Counted from the first letter of the stretch, positions 8,228-15,968 are shown. The stretch is DNA of 51,912 nt from CAZQGO01 sp964593065 (GCA_964593065.1 CAZQGO010000022.1:1-51912); one strand, 5' to 3'. A program made the numbers and translations. The notes: generated by a model not told the origin, from the letters alone.

Positions 8228-8680
8228 TCAACCGTTTTCCCGCTTCCGGCGCTCCGCGGACCAGAGCGCGGCGAGCACGGCTAAGGACCCGGCCAACAGC
8301 GCCATATGCATGGCAAAATACAGGAGACCGCCCGGGGAGCCGAAGTTGTAGAACCCCTGCTGGAAGTTGAAACTTAGGTCCAGCAAGGCCAGGAAAAGCA
8401 CCGCGCTGGCGGCCAGCTGAGTAAAATACCGGCCATAGTCCCGGCCGCGCCACAATCCCAGCGCCCCCAGCACCAGACAGGGCAGCAGAAAGACCACGTC
8501 CGGCAGGATGAAGGCTTTTTCAAAGGCCAGAAAAAGTTCCGGCCCGCGGTCCGCAATGTTTCCGGAAAACAGAAAGACCGGCCAGAACAACACCAAACCA
8601 AGCGCGCACAACGCTTCCAGGACCGCCACCCAGCGCAATCCGTCCCGCATTCCCCCGCCCGCCGCTTTCAAATTTTCCAC
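8228..8680 (-). CDS. Four-helix membrane protein
   Basis: This is a 150-residue protein with four hydrophobic helices (about 17-38, 52-75, 88-104 and 117-140) and a basic tail (ERRKRENG). It follows the SRPBCC-like gene with a 16-bp gap, so they probably share a transcript and may work together. No family was recognised; the helix pattern resembles small DoxX-like or DUF-type inner-membrane proteins, but that is only a resemblance. Confidence 0.6.
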   Translation of the reverse strand: MENLKAAGGGMRDGLRWVAVLEALCALGLVLFWPVFLFSGNIADRGPELFLAFEKAFILPDVVFLLPCLVLGALGLWRGRDYGRYFTQLAASAVLFLALLDLSFNFQQGFYNFGSPGGLLYFAMHMALLAGSLAVLAALWSAERRKRENG

Positions 8681-8696
8681 GGTCCCTCCGCCGGGT

Positions 8697-9362
8697 TCAA
8701 ATCGTTTCCGCCAGGTGTTTGAGGGTCAACAGCATTTTCCGTTCCATGACGAAACTGATGGGTTCCAGCAGGCCCGGACCCATGAAGGCGCGGTTGAGCC
8801 AGGTCGGCCGATAGGCATAATGACCGCGCACGATCAGGCGGGTGTGGTTTGCGTCTTGGGGTTGCAGGTAAAAAAGCCAGGTGGTGCCGATGACGCGGTT
8901 TGCCGGCGTATCGGGCGCGGCCGGGCCTCCGGTGGCGGCGTCCATTCTGCCCGCCAGGAGCAGGTAGCCATTGGCCTCCAGGTCCTCCACCGGGATGCCG
9001 GGGGCTTTGGGGTGCAGCTTGATCTCGTCCCCCACTTGCAGGTTTTGCAGTTCCGGCTTGATCCGCTCCAGGTTGCGGATGTTGCAGCCCACCAGGTTTT
9101 CCAGCACTTCATAGCTGTAGAATCCGCCCCGTCCCTGGCCGATCTGGACCAGCCAGGGCCAGATTGTTTCCGGTGCCGCCTGGATGGTGACCGCGTGTGT
9201 ATAGCCCCAGCTGGGATGCAAAAACAATTCGTCCCCGGGCAGGCTCATCGCGATCTCCGCCGGGGTGGCGCCCCAGTGGGTTCGCCAGGCATGAAGAAAA
9301 GGCGAGCAAACATGGCAGGAAATCAAATAGGCTCCCCAGGCCGCGGCCAGCAGGGACGTCAT
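8697..9362 (-). CDS. SRPBCC/START-like lipid-binding domain protein, N-terminally anchored
   Basis: This is a 221-residue protein. A hydrophobic N-terminus (residues 1-20) may anchor it or export it. It is followed by a helix-grip domain with the typical strands AVTIQAAPETIWPWLVQIGQGRGGFYSYE, a long hydrophobic cavity region and a final amphipathic helix (MERKMLLTLKHLAETI). SRPBCC domains bind lipids or other hydrophobic ligands. The ATG at 9362 follows a G-rich stretch and gives a better N-terminus than extending upstream through the palindromic repeat at 9392-9417. It is probably co-transcribed with the membrane protein downstream. Confidence 0.6.
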   Translation of the reverse strand: MTSLLAAAWGAYLISCHVCSPFLHAWRTHWGATPAEIAMSLPGDELFLHPSWGYTHAVTIQAAPETIWPWLVQIGQGRGGFYSYEVLENLVGCNIRNLERIKPELQNLQVGDEIKLHPKAPGIPVEDLEANGYLLLAGRMDAATGGPAAPDTPANRVIGTTWLFYLQPQDANHTRLIVRGHYAYRPTWLNRAFMGPGLLEPISFVMERKMLLTLKHLAETI

Positions 9363-9391
9363 CCCAACATTCCCCCCTATATTAAAATCTC

Positions 9392-9417
9392 CGAATCGGT
9401 GCCAGGCACCGTATTCG
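9392..9417. repeat. Palindromic GGTGCCAGGCACC repeat
   Basis: This 26-bp imperfect palindrome has a perfect CGGTGCC-A-GGCACCG core (9397-9411) flanked by CGAAT and TATTCG. It resembles the copies near the RAYT gene; CACCGTATT is shared with the copy at 14550. It sits in the leader of the SRPBCC-like gene. Confidence 0.6.
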
Positions 9418-9446
9418 CTTTGCAATTTAAGGCTTTCCGGGGTGAA

Positions 9447-9478
9447 GGAGGCCGCGTTCCGTCCGGACCGCGGCCTCC
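9447..9478 (-). terminator. Hairpin after the barrel gene, probable terminator
   Basis: GGAGGCCGCG (9447-9456) pairs perfectly with CGCGGCCTCC (9469-9478) across a 12-nt loop. It lies 26 bp beyond the stop at 9505. No clear U-tract follows, so termination may be partial. Confidence 0.45.
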
Positions 9479-9504
9479 GGGCCTTCAGGGGTGCCGCCCG
9501 AAGA

Positions 9505-10179
9505 CTAAAACGCCATGCCCAGGCCAATACCCAGCCCGAAATAGACCCCGCCGCCGAAGGTGCTCCCGCCCACGCTGACCGACCCGATCGTGAAGCCCAG
9601 GGCCAGCGAGGGGGCGAGCACCAGGGCGATCCGGTCGCTCACCTGGAAGAGCAGGCGGTAGCCGCCTTCGGCCCGGGGCGTGACAAAGAACCCGGAGGCG
9701 GTTTCGCCGCCGTAGCTGTAGCTGAATCCGTACAGGTCCAGGCCCGGTCCGACCCACAAGCCTTCCTGCGGGCTGACGTTGTCGAGCAGATAAAAGCGGT
9801 AACTGCCGCCGACGCCGAAACCGTACCCGAGAAGGAGCCGGCCGGCTAAAGCCGAAGTGGGCGTGATCAGGCGCTGGTATTCCAGGTTTGCCAGGCCGAA
9901 GGCAAGACCGACCGGGTCGAAGGTGATGCTGTTCAAGGGATTGAAGTTGGACTCGGAAAAATGATGAAGATAGGAACCCCTGCGTGCCGGCTTGAAACTC
10001 TTCGCGGCCTTGGCGGGCGCGGATTTGGCCTTGGATTTGGCCTTGGCCGGTTTGGAAACCTTTTCGGTCTTGGTGGGAGTAGGTTTGGGTTTGACTTTGG
10101 ATTTGGCTTCGGCCAATCCCGGCCCCCATATCAGCAGCAGGCTCAGCACAACGATCACCAGACTGGATTTGCGCTTCAT
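9505..10179 (-). CDS. Outer-membrane beta-barrel with Lys/Pro-rich N-terminal segment
   Basis: This is a 224-residue protein. A signal peptide (cleavage near AEA-KSK) is followed by a strongly basic segment of Lys/Pro/Ala repeats (about residues 25-67), then Gly/Tyr/Phe-rich amphipathic strands to a terminal Phe (GLGMAF). The barrel part suits an eight-stranded outer-membrane protein. The basic segment could touch peptidoglycan or lipopolysaccharide; this is inference. The ATG follows AATCAGGAGGAAAATC, nearly identical to the leader of the toroid lipoprotein at 5418. A conserved promoter copy lies about 100 bp upstream. Confidence 0.6.
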   Translation of the reverse strand: MKRKSSLVIVVLSLLLIWGPGLAEAKSKVKPKPTPTKTEKVSKPAKAKSKAKSAPAKAAKSFKPARRGSYLHHFSESNFNPLNSITFDPVGLAFGLANLEYQRLITPTSALAGRLLLGYGFGVGGSYRFYLLDNVSPQEGLWVGPGLDLYGFSYSYGGETASGFFVTPRAEGGYRLLFQVSDRIALVLAPSLALGFTIGSVSVGGSTFGGGVYFGLGIGLGMAF

Positions 10180-10275
10180 GATTTTCCTCCTGATTAGGAA
10201 ATCCTTTCCGGCGGCGCTGAAAAATTCCCGTTTCCCGGGCCGACCGGGTCGAAAAAACCGGGAGATTTTGGCTGT

Positions 10276-10304
10276 ATTATTGGACGCGCGGGCAGGGAAA
10301 GCAA
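10276..10304 (-). promoter_or_regulatory. Conserved sigma70-type promoter, copy 6
   Basis: The minus strand reads TTGCTT (10299-10304), 17 bp and AATAAT (10276-10281). TCCC after the -35 is kept, GGCC is GTCC here, and the downstream block is ACAGCC. It faces the barrel gene starting at 10179. Confidence 0.6.
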
Positions 10305-10425
10305 TGAAATTTCTCGGAAATTGTCCGCGGAGGCCGGCTCTCGGTCCAGCGCTGGAGATGATTCGTTCAGCCGCTGCAAGCAGGAATTGCCGTCTTGGAC
10401 GCGGTCGCGGAACTGCCGCGGGGGT

Positions 10426-10456
10426 GCCGGCCGCCCTCAAGGGTCGGGCGGCCGGC
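10426..10456 (-). terminator. Strong hairpin after the lipoprotein gene
   Basis: An 11-bp perfect stem (GCCGGCCGCCC at 10426-10436 with GGGCGGCCGGC at 10446-10456) follows the stop at 10473. It has no U-tract, so it may be a weak terminator or a 3' end stabiliser. Confidence 0.35.
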
Positions 10457-10472
10457 GTTCTCGCCGAATGCC

Positions 10473-11243
10473 CTACTGATCCTTCTTCCCGCCTCCGAAC
10501 AGCTTCTGCAGCGCCTTCTTCATGTCCTCTTTCTGCTGGTCCTTCTGGCCCTCGACATAAGCCAGGCTCGGCAGGCGCGGGCCGATCTGCTTTTTGATGG
10601 CGGTCTTGATCTTGTCCGCGAAGCGCTTGGTCAGCTCCAGATTCCGGAAAATGTTCTCCTTATCCTGGACCTCGACCTGGTCCTCGGCCAGGTAATGCGA
10701 CATGACCTCGGCCTTGAAGACCAGCACCGGCATGGAGGCCGCCTTGCCGGTGGACTTGGAAATGCCGTAGGCCGTGTCCGCCAGGGCGTGCGGGAAAACG
10801 CTGATATCGGCATCCACCTGCGGTAGGGACTCGCCGTGGCCGGGCCTGGATTTCTGCGCCTCGGCTTGGGCACGGTTGACCACGCCCTGGTCCACCAGGC
10901 GGATGACCGGATCCCCCTCAAATGCCTTGCGGAAAGTTTCGAAAAGCTTCTTCCGGTCGATGCCCTTCTTCAGGTTCTCGGCGTATGTGAAGTCAAACAG
11001 CGCCACGCGGATCGGCTCCCCGGCTTTGCGCTTCTCGGCCTGTCGGTAGCCTTCGGCCCGGGCTTCGCGGGCCTCATCCTGCGCTTTCAGGCGTTTGGCG
11101 TTCTCCGGATCCGTCCAGGTGGTGACTTCGCGCCCCGACGCATCCTTGTGTTTGACCTCGACCATGCCCATGCTCGAACAGCCTGCGAGCAGCAGCACGG
11201 CCATCCCGCCCAGCAACCACAACCCTCTTTTTTTCAGCTTCAT
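10473..11243 (-). CDS. Lipoprotein, function unknown
   Basis: This is a 256-residue lipoprotein with lipobox LLAGC (Cys22). A charged, helical segment (residues about 45-75, rich in Lys/Glu/Arg) precedes a mixed alpha/beta core starting IRVALFDFTYAEN, which resembles the first strand of TolB-N/CsgG-like lipoproteins that build secretion or assembly complexes. A C-terminal helix ends in a Lys/Gln/Gly-rich tail. GAGGAGGCGAC precedes the ATG. The CsgG-like suggestion rests only on the VALFDF strand and lipoprotein nature and is weak. Confidence 0.6.
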   Translation of the reverse strand: MKLKKRGLWLLGGMAVLLLAGCSSMGMVEVKHKDASGREVTTWTDPENAKRLKAQDEAREARAEGYRQAEKRKAGEPIRVALFDFTYAENLKKGIDRKKLFETFRKAFEGDPVIRLVDQGVVNRAQAEAQKSRPGHGESLPQVDADISVFPHALADTAYGISKSTGKAASMPVLVFKAEVMSHYLAEDQVEVQDKENIFRNLELTKRFADKIKTAIKKQIGPRLPSLAYVEGQKDQQKEDMKKALQKLFGGGKKDQ

Positions 11244-11399
11244 GTCGCCTCCTCAGTTGAGATGATCCGGGCCGCACTGCGGCGGCCGTGGAAACCTGCC
11301 TGACACATCCTGGCCCGTACTCGCCCCGGGCCCCGGTTCGCGACGCCCCGCCTGAAATGGTCAGTTCCCCGCGGACCCGGCACTCGGCGGAAGCCCGCC

Positions 11400-12242
11400 C
11401 TAACGGACCTTCGCGGCGTCGGCGCCCCCCGCAGCGGTGGCCAAACCGATCAGCGAATACAGGGCAGTGGCCGCGCGCTGGCGGCCGGACTGGTTCAAAT
11501 GCCCCTCGTCCGAGGCGTATCCCGGAGCAAGCCGGGGATATTCCCGGGAGCGGTAGGTGAAAGTCTGCCGGATCCCGCCGGGGTCCCAGGCCTCGATATC
11601 CGCGATGTCATAGAGAATCTTGCCGTCCTGGGTGGCGATCCAGTTTCTCAGGTTTTGATTGAAGCGGGCGCGGCGGACGGCGTTGGCGTCGCTGTCGGTG
11701 GTCAGCGGCATGGTCCAGTAGACGAAGCGGGTGTCGGGATATTTCTTTTCCAGCGCCAGCATGGCTTTGCGGTAGGCCTTCCAGTTGGCTTTCTGGTCAA
11801 TATAGCAAAACTTGTTCATGGCCAGATCCACCGCGGGCGCATGCCAGCCGTCCCGGACGTAGGCGGAAAAGTCCCGGATCTTGGCCGACCAGCGGGGATT
11901 GCCCCGGGGATATTCATAGATCACGCCGGGCGAGGTATCGGCCGGCGGCGTCCCCTCCACGCTGACCTGAACCAAGGGATATTTGGAGGCGTCCGCGGCG
12001 TGCAGGTCCGCCATGCCCTCCAGGAGGTTGCCGCCCACCGAGGCATGGGCGAAAAATATTTTTCGGGTGGCCACCTCATGGGCCACGGTCCGGGGCTGGA
12101 GGTTGTACCAGTCCCAATTGGTGTGATCCACGATCACGTTGCCGCCGAACGCCGGAGCGGCGGCGCAGGTCCCAAGCCCGAGTGCCAGCAGGCCGACCCG
12201 AGACGGTACGAGCCTCAATCCGCGTGATTTGCTTATTCGCAT
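11400..12242 (-). CDS. Secreted SGNH-hydrolase-like protein, short paralogue
   Basis: This is a 280-residue exported protein, a close paralogue of the next gene (12427). Shared landmarks are VIVDHTNWDWY at the mature N-terminus, a block-I-like FAHASVGGN, AMNKFCYIDQ, FVYWTMPLTTDSD, ILYDIADIEAWDPGG and a terminal GHLNQSGRQRAA with His-Leu-Asn. It lacks the Thr/Pro linker and C-terminal sorting domain of its paralogue, so it may be freely secreted or periplasmic. GGAGGCTGGC lies directly ahead of the ATG, almost the same as at the paralogue (GGAGGTTGGC). Copies of the GTGCC repeat sit 20-95 bp upstream. Confidence 0.7.
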   Translation of the reverse strand: MRISKSRGLRLVPSRVGLLALGLGTCAAAPAFGGNVIVDHTNWDWYNLQPRTVAHEVATRKIFFAHASVGGNLLEGMADLHAADASKYPLVQVSVEGTPPADTSPGVIYEYPRGNPRWSAKIRDFSAYVRDGWHAPAVDLAMNKFCYIDQKANWKAYRKAMLALEKKYPDTRFVYWTMPLTTDSDANAVRRARFNQNLRNWIATQDGKILYDIADIEAWDPGGIRQTFTYRSREYPRLAPGYASDEGHLNQSGRQRAATALYSLIGLATAAGGADAAKVR

Positions 12243-12261
12243 GCCAGCCTCCGTTTTCAAA

Positions 12262-12280
12262 GTGCCAACTTGCCTGGCAC
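12262..12280. repeat. GTGCC-type inverted repeat
   Basis: GTGCCA (12262-12267) and TGGCAC (12275-12280) face each other across 7 bp, in the leader of the short SGNH-like gene. Confidence 0.5.
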
Positions 12281-12320
12281 CAGCGCGCCTCCGCTCCCCC
12301 TCAAGGACATGCGGTAACAA

Positions 12321-12338
12321 GTGCCAGCCACCCTGGCA
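12321..12338. repeat. GTGCCAGCCACC repeat with inverted partner
   Basis: GTGCCAGCCACC is followed directly by CTGGCA, giving a small inverted repeat. It is the second copy in the same intergenic region between the two SGNH-like paralogues. Confidence 0.5.
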
Positions 12339-12426
12339 GCAATGCATGCACCCTCTGGAAAAAATTAGTATAGAGCAGGGCGTGTCAAAATGGAACCCCC
12401 CGGCAAAATCCGGACGGCAGCCGGGT

Positions 12427-13596
12427 TCAATGCACGACGGCGATTTTCAGCTTTTTCACTTCATGCCCGGGCGCATGCACCCGCGCCAGGTAGATTCCGG
12501 CCGCCAGCTCCGTGACGTTCCACGATACCCGCGTATTCGTGCCAGCCACGGCTTCGTTCGTCAATTCGCCGATCAGCTCACCCGCCAGGTTGTAGATTCG
12601 GATCTCGATGGTGCCGGCATAACCGGCCGGGAGTTCGAATTGAACGGTGGTTCTGGCCGGATTGGGATATGCGCGCAGTTCCTGGCTTGGCGTGCTGACC
12701 GTCGTGCCGCCCGAGGTGGCGACGGGCGTGGCGGCGGGCGTGGCGCCCGGTGTCCCGGGGGTGGCGGTCGGGGCGGGCGGAAGAGAAGTGGTCGCCATGC
12801 CAAACAGAGAGTAGAGTCCCGTGGCCGCGCGATCATATCCGGCCTGATTTAAATGCCCGCCGTCCGTGGTGTAGCCCGTATACATGTGTTCATAGTCGAC
12901 GGTGTTGAAGGTGAAAGTTTGATGGGCTCCACCGGGAGACCAGGCCTCGATGTCCGCCAAATCATAGAGGAGCTTGCCGTCCTGGGTGGCGATCCAGTTC
13001 CTCAGGTTCTGATTGAACTGAGCCCGCAACACGGCGTCGGAGTCGCTGTCGGTCGTGAGCGGCATGGTCCAATAGATGAATTTCGTGCCGGGATGATTGG
13101 CTTCCAGCGTAACCATGGAATCACGGTAATCCGTCCAGCTGGCAGCCTGATCGATGAAACAAAACTTGTTCATGGCCATGTCCACCTTGGGGTCGTGCCA
13201 GCCATTCTGAATGCAGGTTTCAAACCCGCTGATTTTGGCCGACCATCCGGGATTTCCTCGGTTGTATTCATAAATCGTGCCATTGATGGTGGTGCCGGGA
13301 GGTGTATCGCCAGCGGTGGCCTGGCTTAATGGATATTTGGAGGCATCGGAGGCATGCAGGTCCGAAAAACCTTGCAGGATGTTTCCGCCCACCGAGGCAT
13401 GAGTGAAATAGATCTTCTGCGCGGATACTGCGTCGGTCACCACCTGGGTCTGGCTGACGTACCAGTCCCAGTTGGTATGGTCCACGACCACGTTGGCGCC
13501 GTATCCGGGAGCGGCTGAAAAAGCCGCAAGCCAAAGGGAAAAAAGACCGATCCCGACAAATATTTTGTATTCCCTGCCGAAACTTTTTAACGTCAT
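12427..13596 (-). CDS. Secreted SGNH-hydrolase-like protein with Thr/Pro linker and sorting-type domain
   Basis: This 389-residue protein has a signal peptide, an SGNH-like domain (residues about 27-275) with FTHASVGGN, MNKFCFIDQ, FIYWTMPLTTDSD, LYDLADIEAWSPGG and GGHLNQAGYDRAA, then a Thr/Pro/Ala linker (about 278-315). The C-terminal domain (from RAYPNPART to VKKLKIAVVH) is of the FlgD-like/type A sorting kind. The start MTLKSFGREY at 13596 was chosen for its GGAGGTTGGC box and clean signal peptide; upstream extension would translate through the GTGCC repeat. With the genes at 823 and 11400 it forms a paralogous set. Function is unknown. Confidence 0.72.
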   Translation of the reverse strand: MTLKSFGREYKIFVGIGLFSLWLAAFSAAPGYGANVVVDHTNWDWYVSQTQVVTDAVSAQKIYFTHASVGGNILQGFSDLHASDASKYPLSQATAGDTPPGTTINGTIYEYNRGNPGWSAKISGFETCIQNGWHDPKVDMAMNKFCFIDQAASWTDYRDSMVTLEANHPGTKFIYWTMPLTTDSDSDAVLRAQFNQNLRNWIATQDGKLLYDLADIEAWSPGGAHQTFTFNTVDYEHMYTGYTTDGGHLNQAGYDRAATGLYSLFGMATTSLPPAPTATPGTPGATPAATPVATSGGTTVSTPSQELRAYPNPARTTVQFELPAGYAGTIEIRIYNLAGELIGELTNEAVAGTNTRVSWNVTELAAGIYLARVHAPGHEVKKLKIAVVH

Positions 13597-13618
13597 GCCA
13601 ACCTCCAACGGGAAGAAA

Positions 13619-13632
13619 CGGTGCCAGCCACC
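13619..13632. repeat. CGGTGCCAGCCACC repeat, left flank of RAYT region
   Basis: This copy is inverted relative to the one at 14550-14562, with the RAYT gene between them about 0.9 kb apart. Thirteen bases (CGGTGCCAGCCAC) are shared. Confidence 0.55.
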
Positions 13633-13638
13633 AACGGC

Positions 13639-13666
13639 ATTATACTGCTTTTCATGCTGTAGTGAA
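13639..13666 (-). promoter_or_regulatory. Putative promoter of the long SGNH-like gene
   Basis: The minus strand has a consensus -10 TATAAT (13639-13644) and a modest -35 TTCACT (13661-13666) 16 bp apart. The transcript would carry the GTGCC repeat in its leader. Confidence 0.4.
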
Positions 13667-13824
13667 CTTAGAAACAGCCTCTCGTTCAAGATTTTATTTG
13701 TTCGGATATGAATCCAGGAAATGCGGTCAATAGATGGGCCAGATTAATTGCGGATAATTCACGCAAAAAAGCCTTGCAGAGCCTTGCAGGGCTGGAGCTC
13801 TCAACAGTCCTCTTCCACCACGTG

Positions 13825-14466
13825 CTAGATTCTCCTTTTAACTTCTGCGATGAACTCTTGGGACCCGAAGATCTGTAGCCGCCACAGTTTCCCGTGCAAG
13901 TCGTCTAAGTGCGGTTCCTGATTCAATACAAACGAGATGTACATTTCTCGTCTCCCGACCTTGTCCCTGGCCAATGCCAGATAGGTTGGGTGTGGTGAAA
14001 GGGAGAGTATTGGATGTTTTTTTCCATAAGCATAGGTGTTGAATGAGGTCAGCGGCCATTGGGAGGGATGGTTAACCAACCCAGCTTTTACGGCATTGCG
14101 GTCCAGGTAACGCAGGCAGGCCAATGCATGCCGATCGTCCTGGACAATGGTGGAATGGAAGCGGTCACCCCAAAAATGACCGCAGGTGTGATACCGCCGG
14201 TTGTAATATTTGGCATATAGAGTTTTGAACTCACACATGATTTTGGAAATATCAGCGTCGTTCTTGATGTGAATAATCGCGTGGAAATGGTTGGACATCG
14301 CAGTAAAGCTGTATGCGATTACGTCATATTTCAGCAGGATCCTGTGCAAATATCGGCACAGCATCTTCCTGTCCTGCTTGGCATGCAGGTAAAGTCTGCC
14401 GCCGTTGGTGCGGGACGTGACATGATATGTCAAGCCAGGGGCTTTCAGGCGCAAGGGCCTGCCCAT
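13825..14466 (-). CDS. REP-associated tyrosine transposase (RAYT, Y1_Tnp family)
   Basis: This is a 213-residue HUH-type single-strand transposase. It starts MGRPLRLKAPGLTYHVTSRT, the usual N-terminus of the family, with the metal-binding HUH as HFH in FTAMSNHFHAIIH and a downstream LYAKYYNRRYHTCGHFWGDRF region that holds the catalytic Tyr candidates. Members of this family process palindromic repeats that they help spread. GGGAGGTGGAAGTG precedes the ATG at 14466; longer upstream starts run into non-coding sequence. Inverted GTGCCAGCCAC repeats flank the gene. It appears intact. Confidence 0.88.
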   Translation of the reverse strand: MGRPLRLKAPGLTYHVTSRTNGGRLYLHAKQDRKMLCRYLHRILLKYDVIAYSFTAMSNHFHAIIHIKNDADISKIMCEFKTLYAKYYNRRYHTCGHFWGDRFHSTIVQDDRHALACLRYLDRNAVKAGLVNHPSQWPLTSFNTYAYGKKHPILSLSPHPTYLALARDKVGRREMYISFVLNQEPHLDDLHGKLWRLQIFGSQEFIAEVKRRI

Positions 14467-14549
14467 CACTTCCACCTCCCTGGATAAAGGTAGATATGGA
14501 AATTTTGACAGGCCGGCCATGCAAATAGTTTCAAATCCCTTCCTTTTTT

Positions 14550-14562
14550 GTGGCTGGCACCG
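14550..14562. repeat. GTGGCTGGCACCG repeat, right flank of RAYT region
   Basis: This is the inverted partner of 13619-13632. The following GTATTTCGGTATTTCG is similar to the GTATTCG next to the palindrome at 9392-9417. Confidence 0.55.
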
Positions 14563-14582
14563 TATTTCGGTATTTCGTGTGT

Positions 14583-15968
14583 TCAGGAAGCCTCTGCAGG
14601 CGGCACAGCCGCCTTCGCCAGCTCGGCCAGTCGCTGGTATACGGGCTGCGCTTCGGCCTGGAGTGCGGGCAGGCGCCGGGAGAACAGGATCGCGGCCGAG
14701 AGGCATAACGCCGCGCCCAAGAGCAGGACGGCGGGCGCGCCGATCCGCTGCGCCAGCGCGCCTGCGACCAGGCTGCCCACAGGCGCCATGCCGATGAAGG
14801 ACATGGTGTAGAAGCTCATGACCCGCCCGCGTTTGTCATCGTCCGCGAGGGTCTGGAGGATGGTATTGCTGGAAGTCATGTTGACGATGAAACCAAAACC
14901 GGTCAGTACCAAAAACGGCAGGGACAACCACAAGCTGCGGGAGTATGCGAAGGCCGACAAGCCGATGGCAAATACGACCACGGACAGGGGCAGCACCCTT
15001 CCCAGGGAGACGCCCCGGGGTCGCGAGGCCAGCAGGAGCGTACCCAGCAGGGCGCCCAGGCCGATGGCGGCCATGAGAAACCCCATGGTGTCCGGTCCGC
15101 CGTGGAGGATCTGCTTGGCGAATATCGGCATGAGGATGATGTAGGACATGCCTACCAGGCTGACCACGCTCAGGAGGATCAGAACGGCGCGGATGGGCGC
15201 AAAACCGAAAACATACACAAAGCCTTCCTTCAGCGCCGTGCCCAAACGGGCCGTCTGCGGCCGCCGGCTCTGCGGCAACCGCAGGGAAAAGAGGCTGAAA
15301 ATCACGGCCAGGAAACTCACCGCATTGAGCAGAAAACAAGTCCCCTCTCCCACCAGGGCGATCAGGATCCCACCCACCGCGGGACCGATGAGCCGGGCGA
15401 TGTTGAAGATGGTGGAATTCAGCGCAATGGCATTGCCGAGCACGGATTTATTCTCCACCAAGTCGAGCACGAAGGCCTGCCGGCCCGGCATGTCAAAGGC
15501 ATTGACGACGCCGAGAAAAACGCCGAGGCTCAGGATATGCCAGACCTCAATCGCGCCGGCCAGCGTCAAAACGGCCAGGGCCAGGGCCTGGAGCATGGCC
15601 AGGGATTGGGTGAGGATCAGCAGGCGGCGGCGGGGTGAGCGGTCGATGAAGACGCCGGCGAACGGGCTGATCCCGAAGGCGGGAATCTGGGTGGCAAAAC
15701 CCACGAGGCCCAGCATGAAGGCCGATCCGGTCAACCGGTAAACCAGCCAGCTCATGGCGATCTGCTGCATCCAGGTGCCAATAAGCGAAACGCTCTGTCC
15801 CAGGAAAAAAACGCGGTAATTGCGGTAGGCCATGGCCCGGAAGAGATTCGTCCACAGGTCCGCGGCCCAGCCGGCGGCCCGCTGCCGGTTCAGGCGCAGG
15901 CCCTGCGCGCGCGCGGCGGACGCGGTTGGATTGATTTCAGTCGGGGCCTTCGTCCGGTTTTTCTTCAT
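14583..15968 (-). CDS. MFS transporter, EntS/MFS_3-like exporter
   Basis: This 461-residue protein has a 45-residue hydrophilic N-terminus, then about twelve membrane helices. The first helix region FFLGQSVSLIGTWMQQIAMSWL and the loop FAGVFIDRSPRRRLL match the MFS_3 group, which includes the enterobactin exporter EntS and many drug or metabolite exporters. The family motif A-like loop DR-S-PRRR and the VNAFDMPGRQAF segment are both present. It probably exports a small molecule; the substrate is unknown. Its ATG overlaps the TGA of the upstream glycosyltransferase (ATGA at 15965-15968), so the two are translationally coupled. Confidence 0.85.
   Translation of the reverse strand: MKKNRTKAPTEINPTASAARAQGLRLNRQRAAGWAADLWTNLFRAMAYRNYRVFFLGQSVSLIGTWMQQIAMSWLVYRLTGSAFMLGLVGFATQIPAFGISPFAGVFIDRSPRRRLLILTQSLAMLQALALAVLTLAGAIEVWHILSLGVFLGVVNAFDMPGRQAFVLDLVENKSVLGNAIALNSTIFNIARLIGPAVGGILIALVGEGTCFLLNAVSFLAVIFSLFSLRLPQSRRPQTARLGTALKEGFVYVFGFAPIRAVLILLSVVSLVGMSYIILMPIFAKQILHGGPDTMGFLMAAIGLGALLGTLLLASRPRGVSLGRVLPLSVVVFAIGLSAFAYSRSLWLSLPFLVLTGFGFIVNMTSSNTILQTLADDDKRGRVMSFYTMSFIGMAPVGSLVAGALAQRIGAPAVLLLGAALCLSAAILFSRRLPALQAEAQPVYQRLAELAKAAVPPAEAS

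Noticed and set aside
13825..14466. Complete IS200/IS605 insertion sequence
   Set aside because: The protein is of the RAYT type, there is no tnpB, and no target duplication or typical IS ends were seen.
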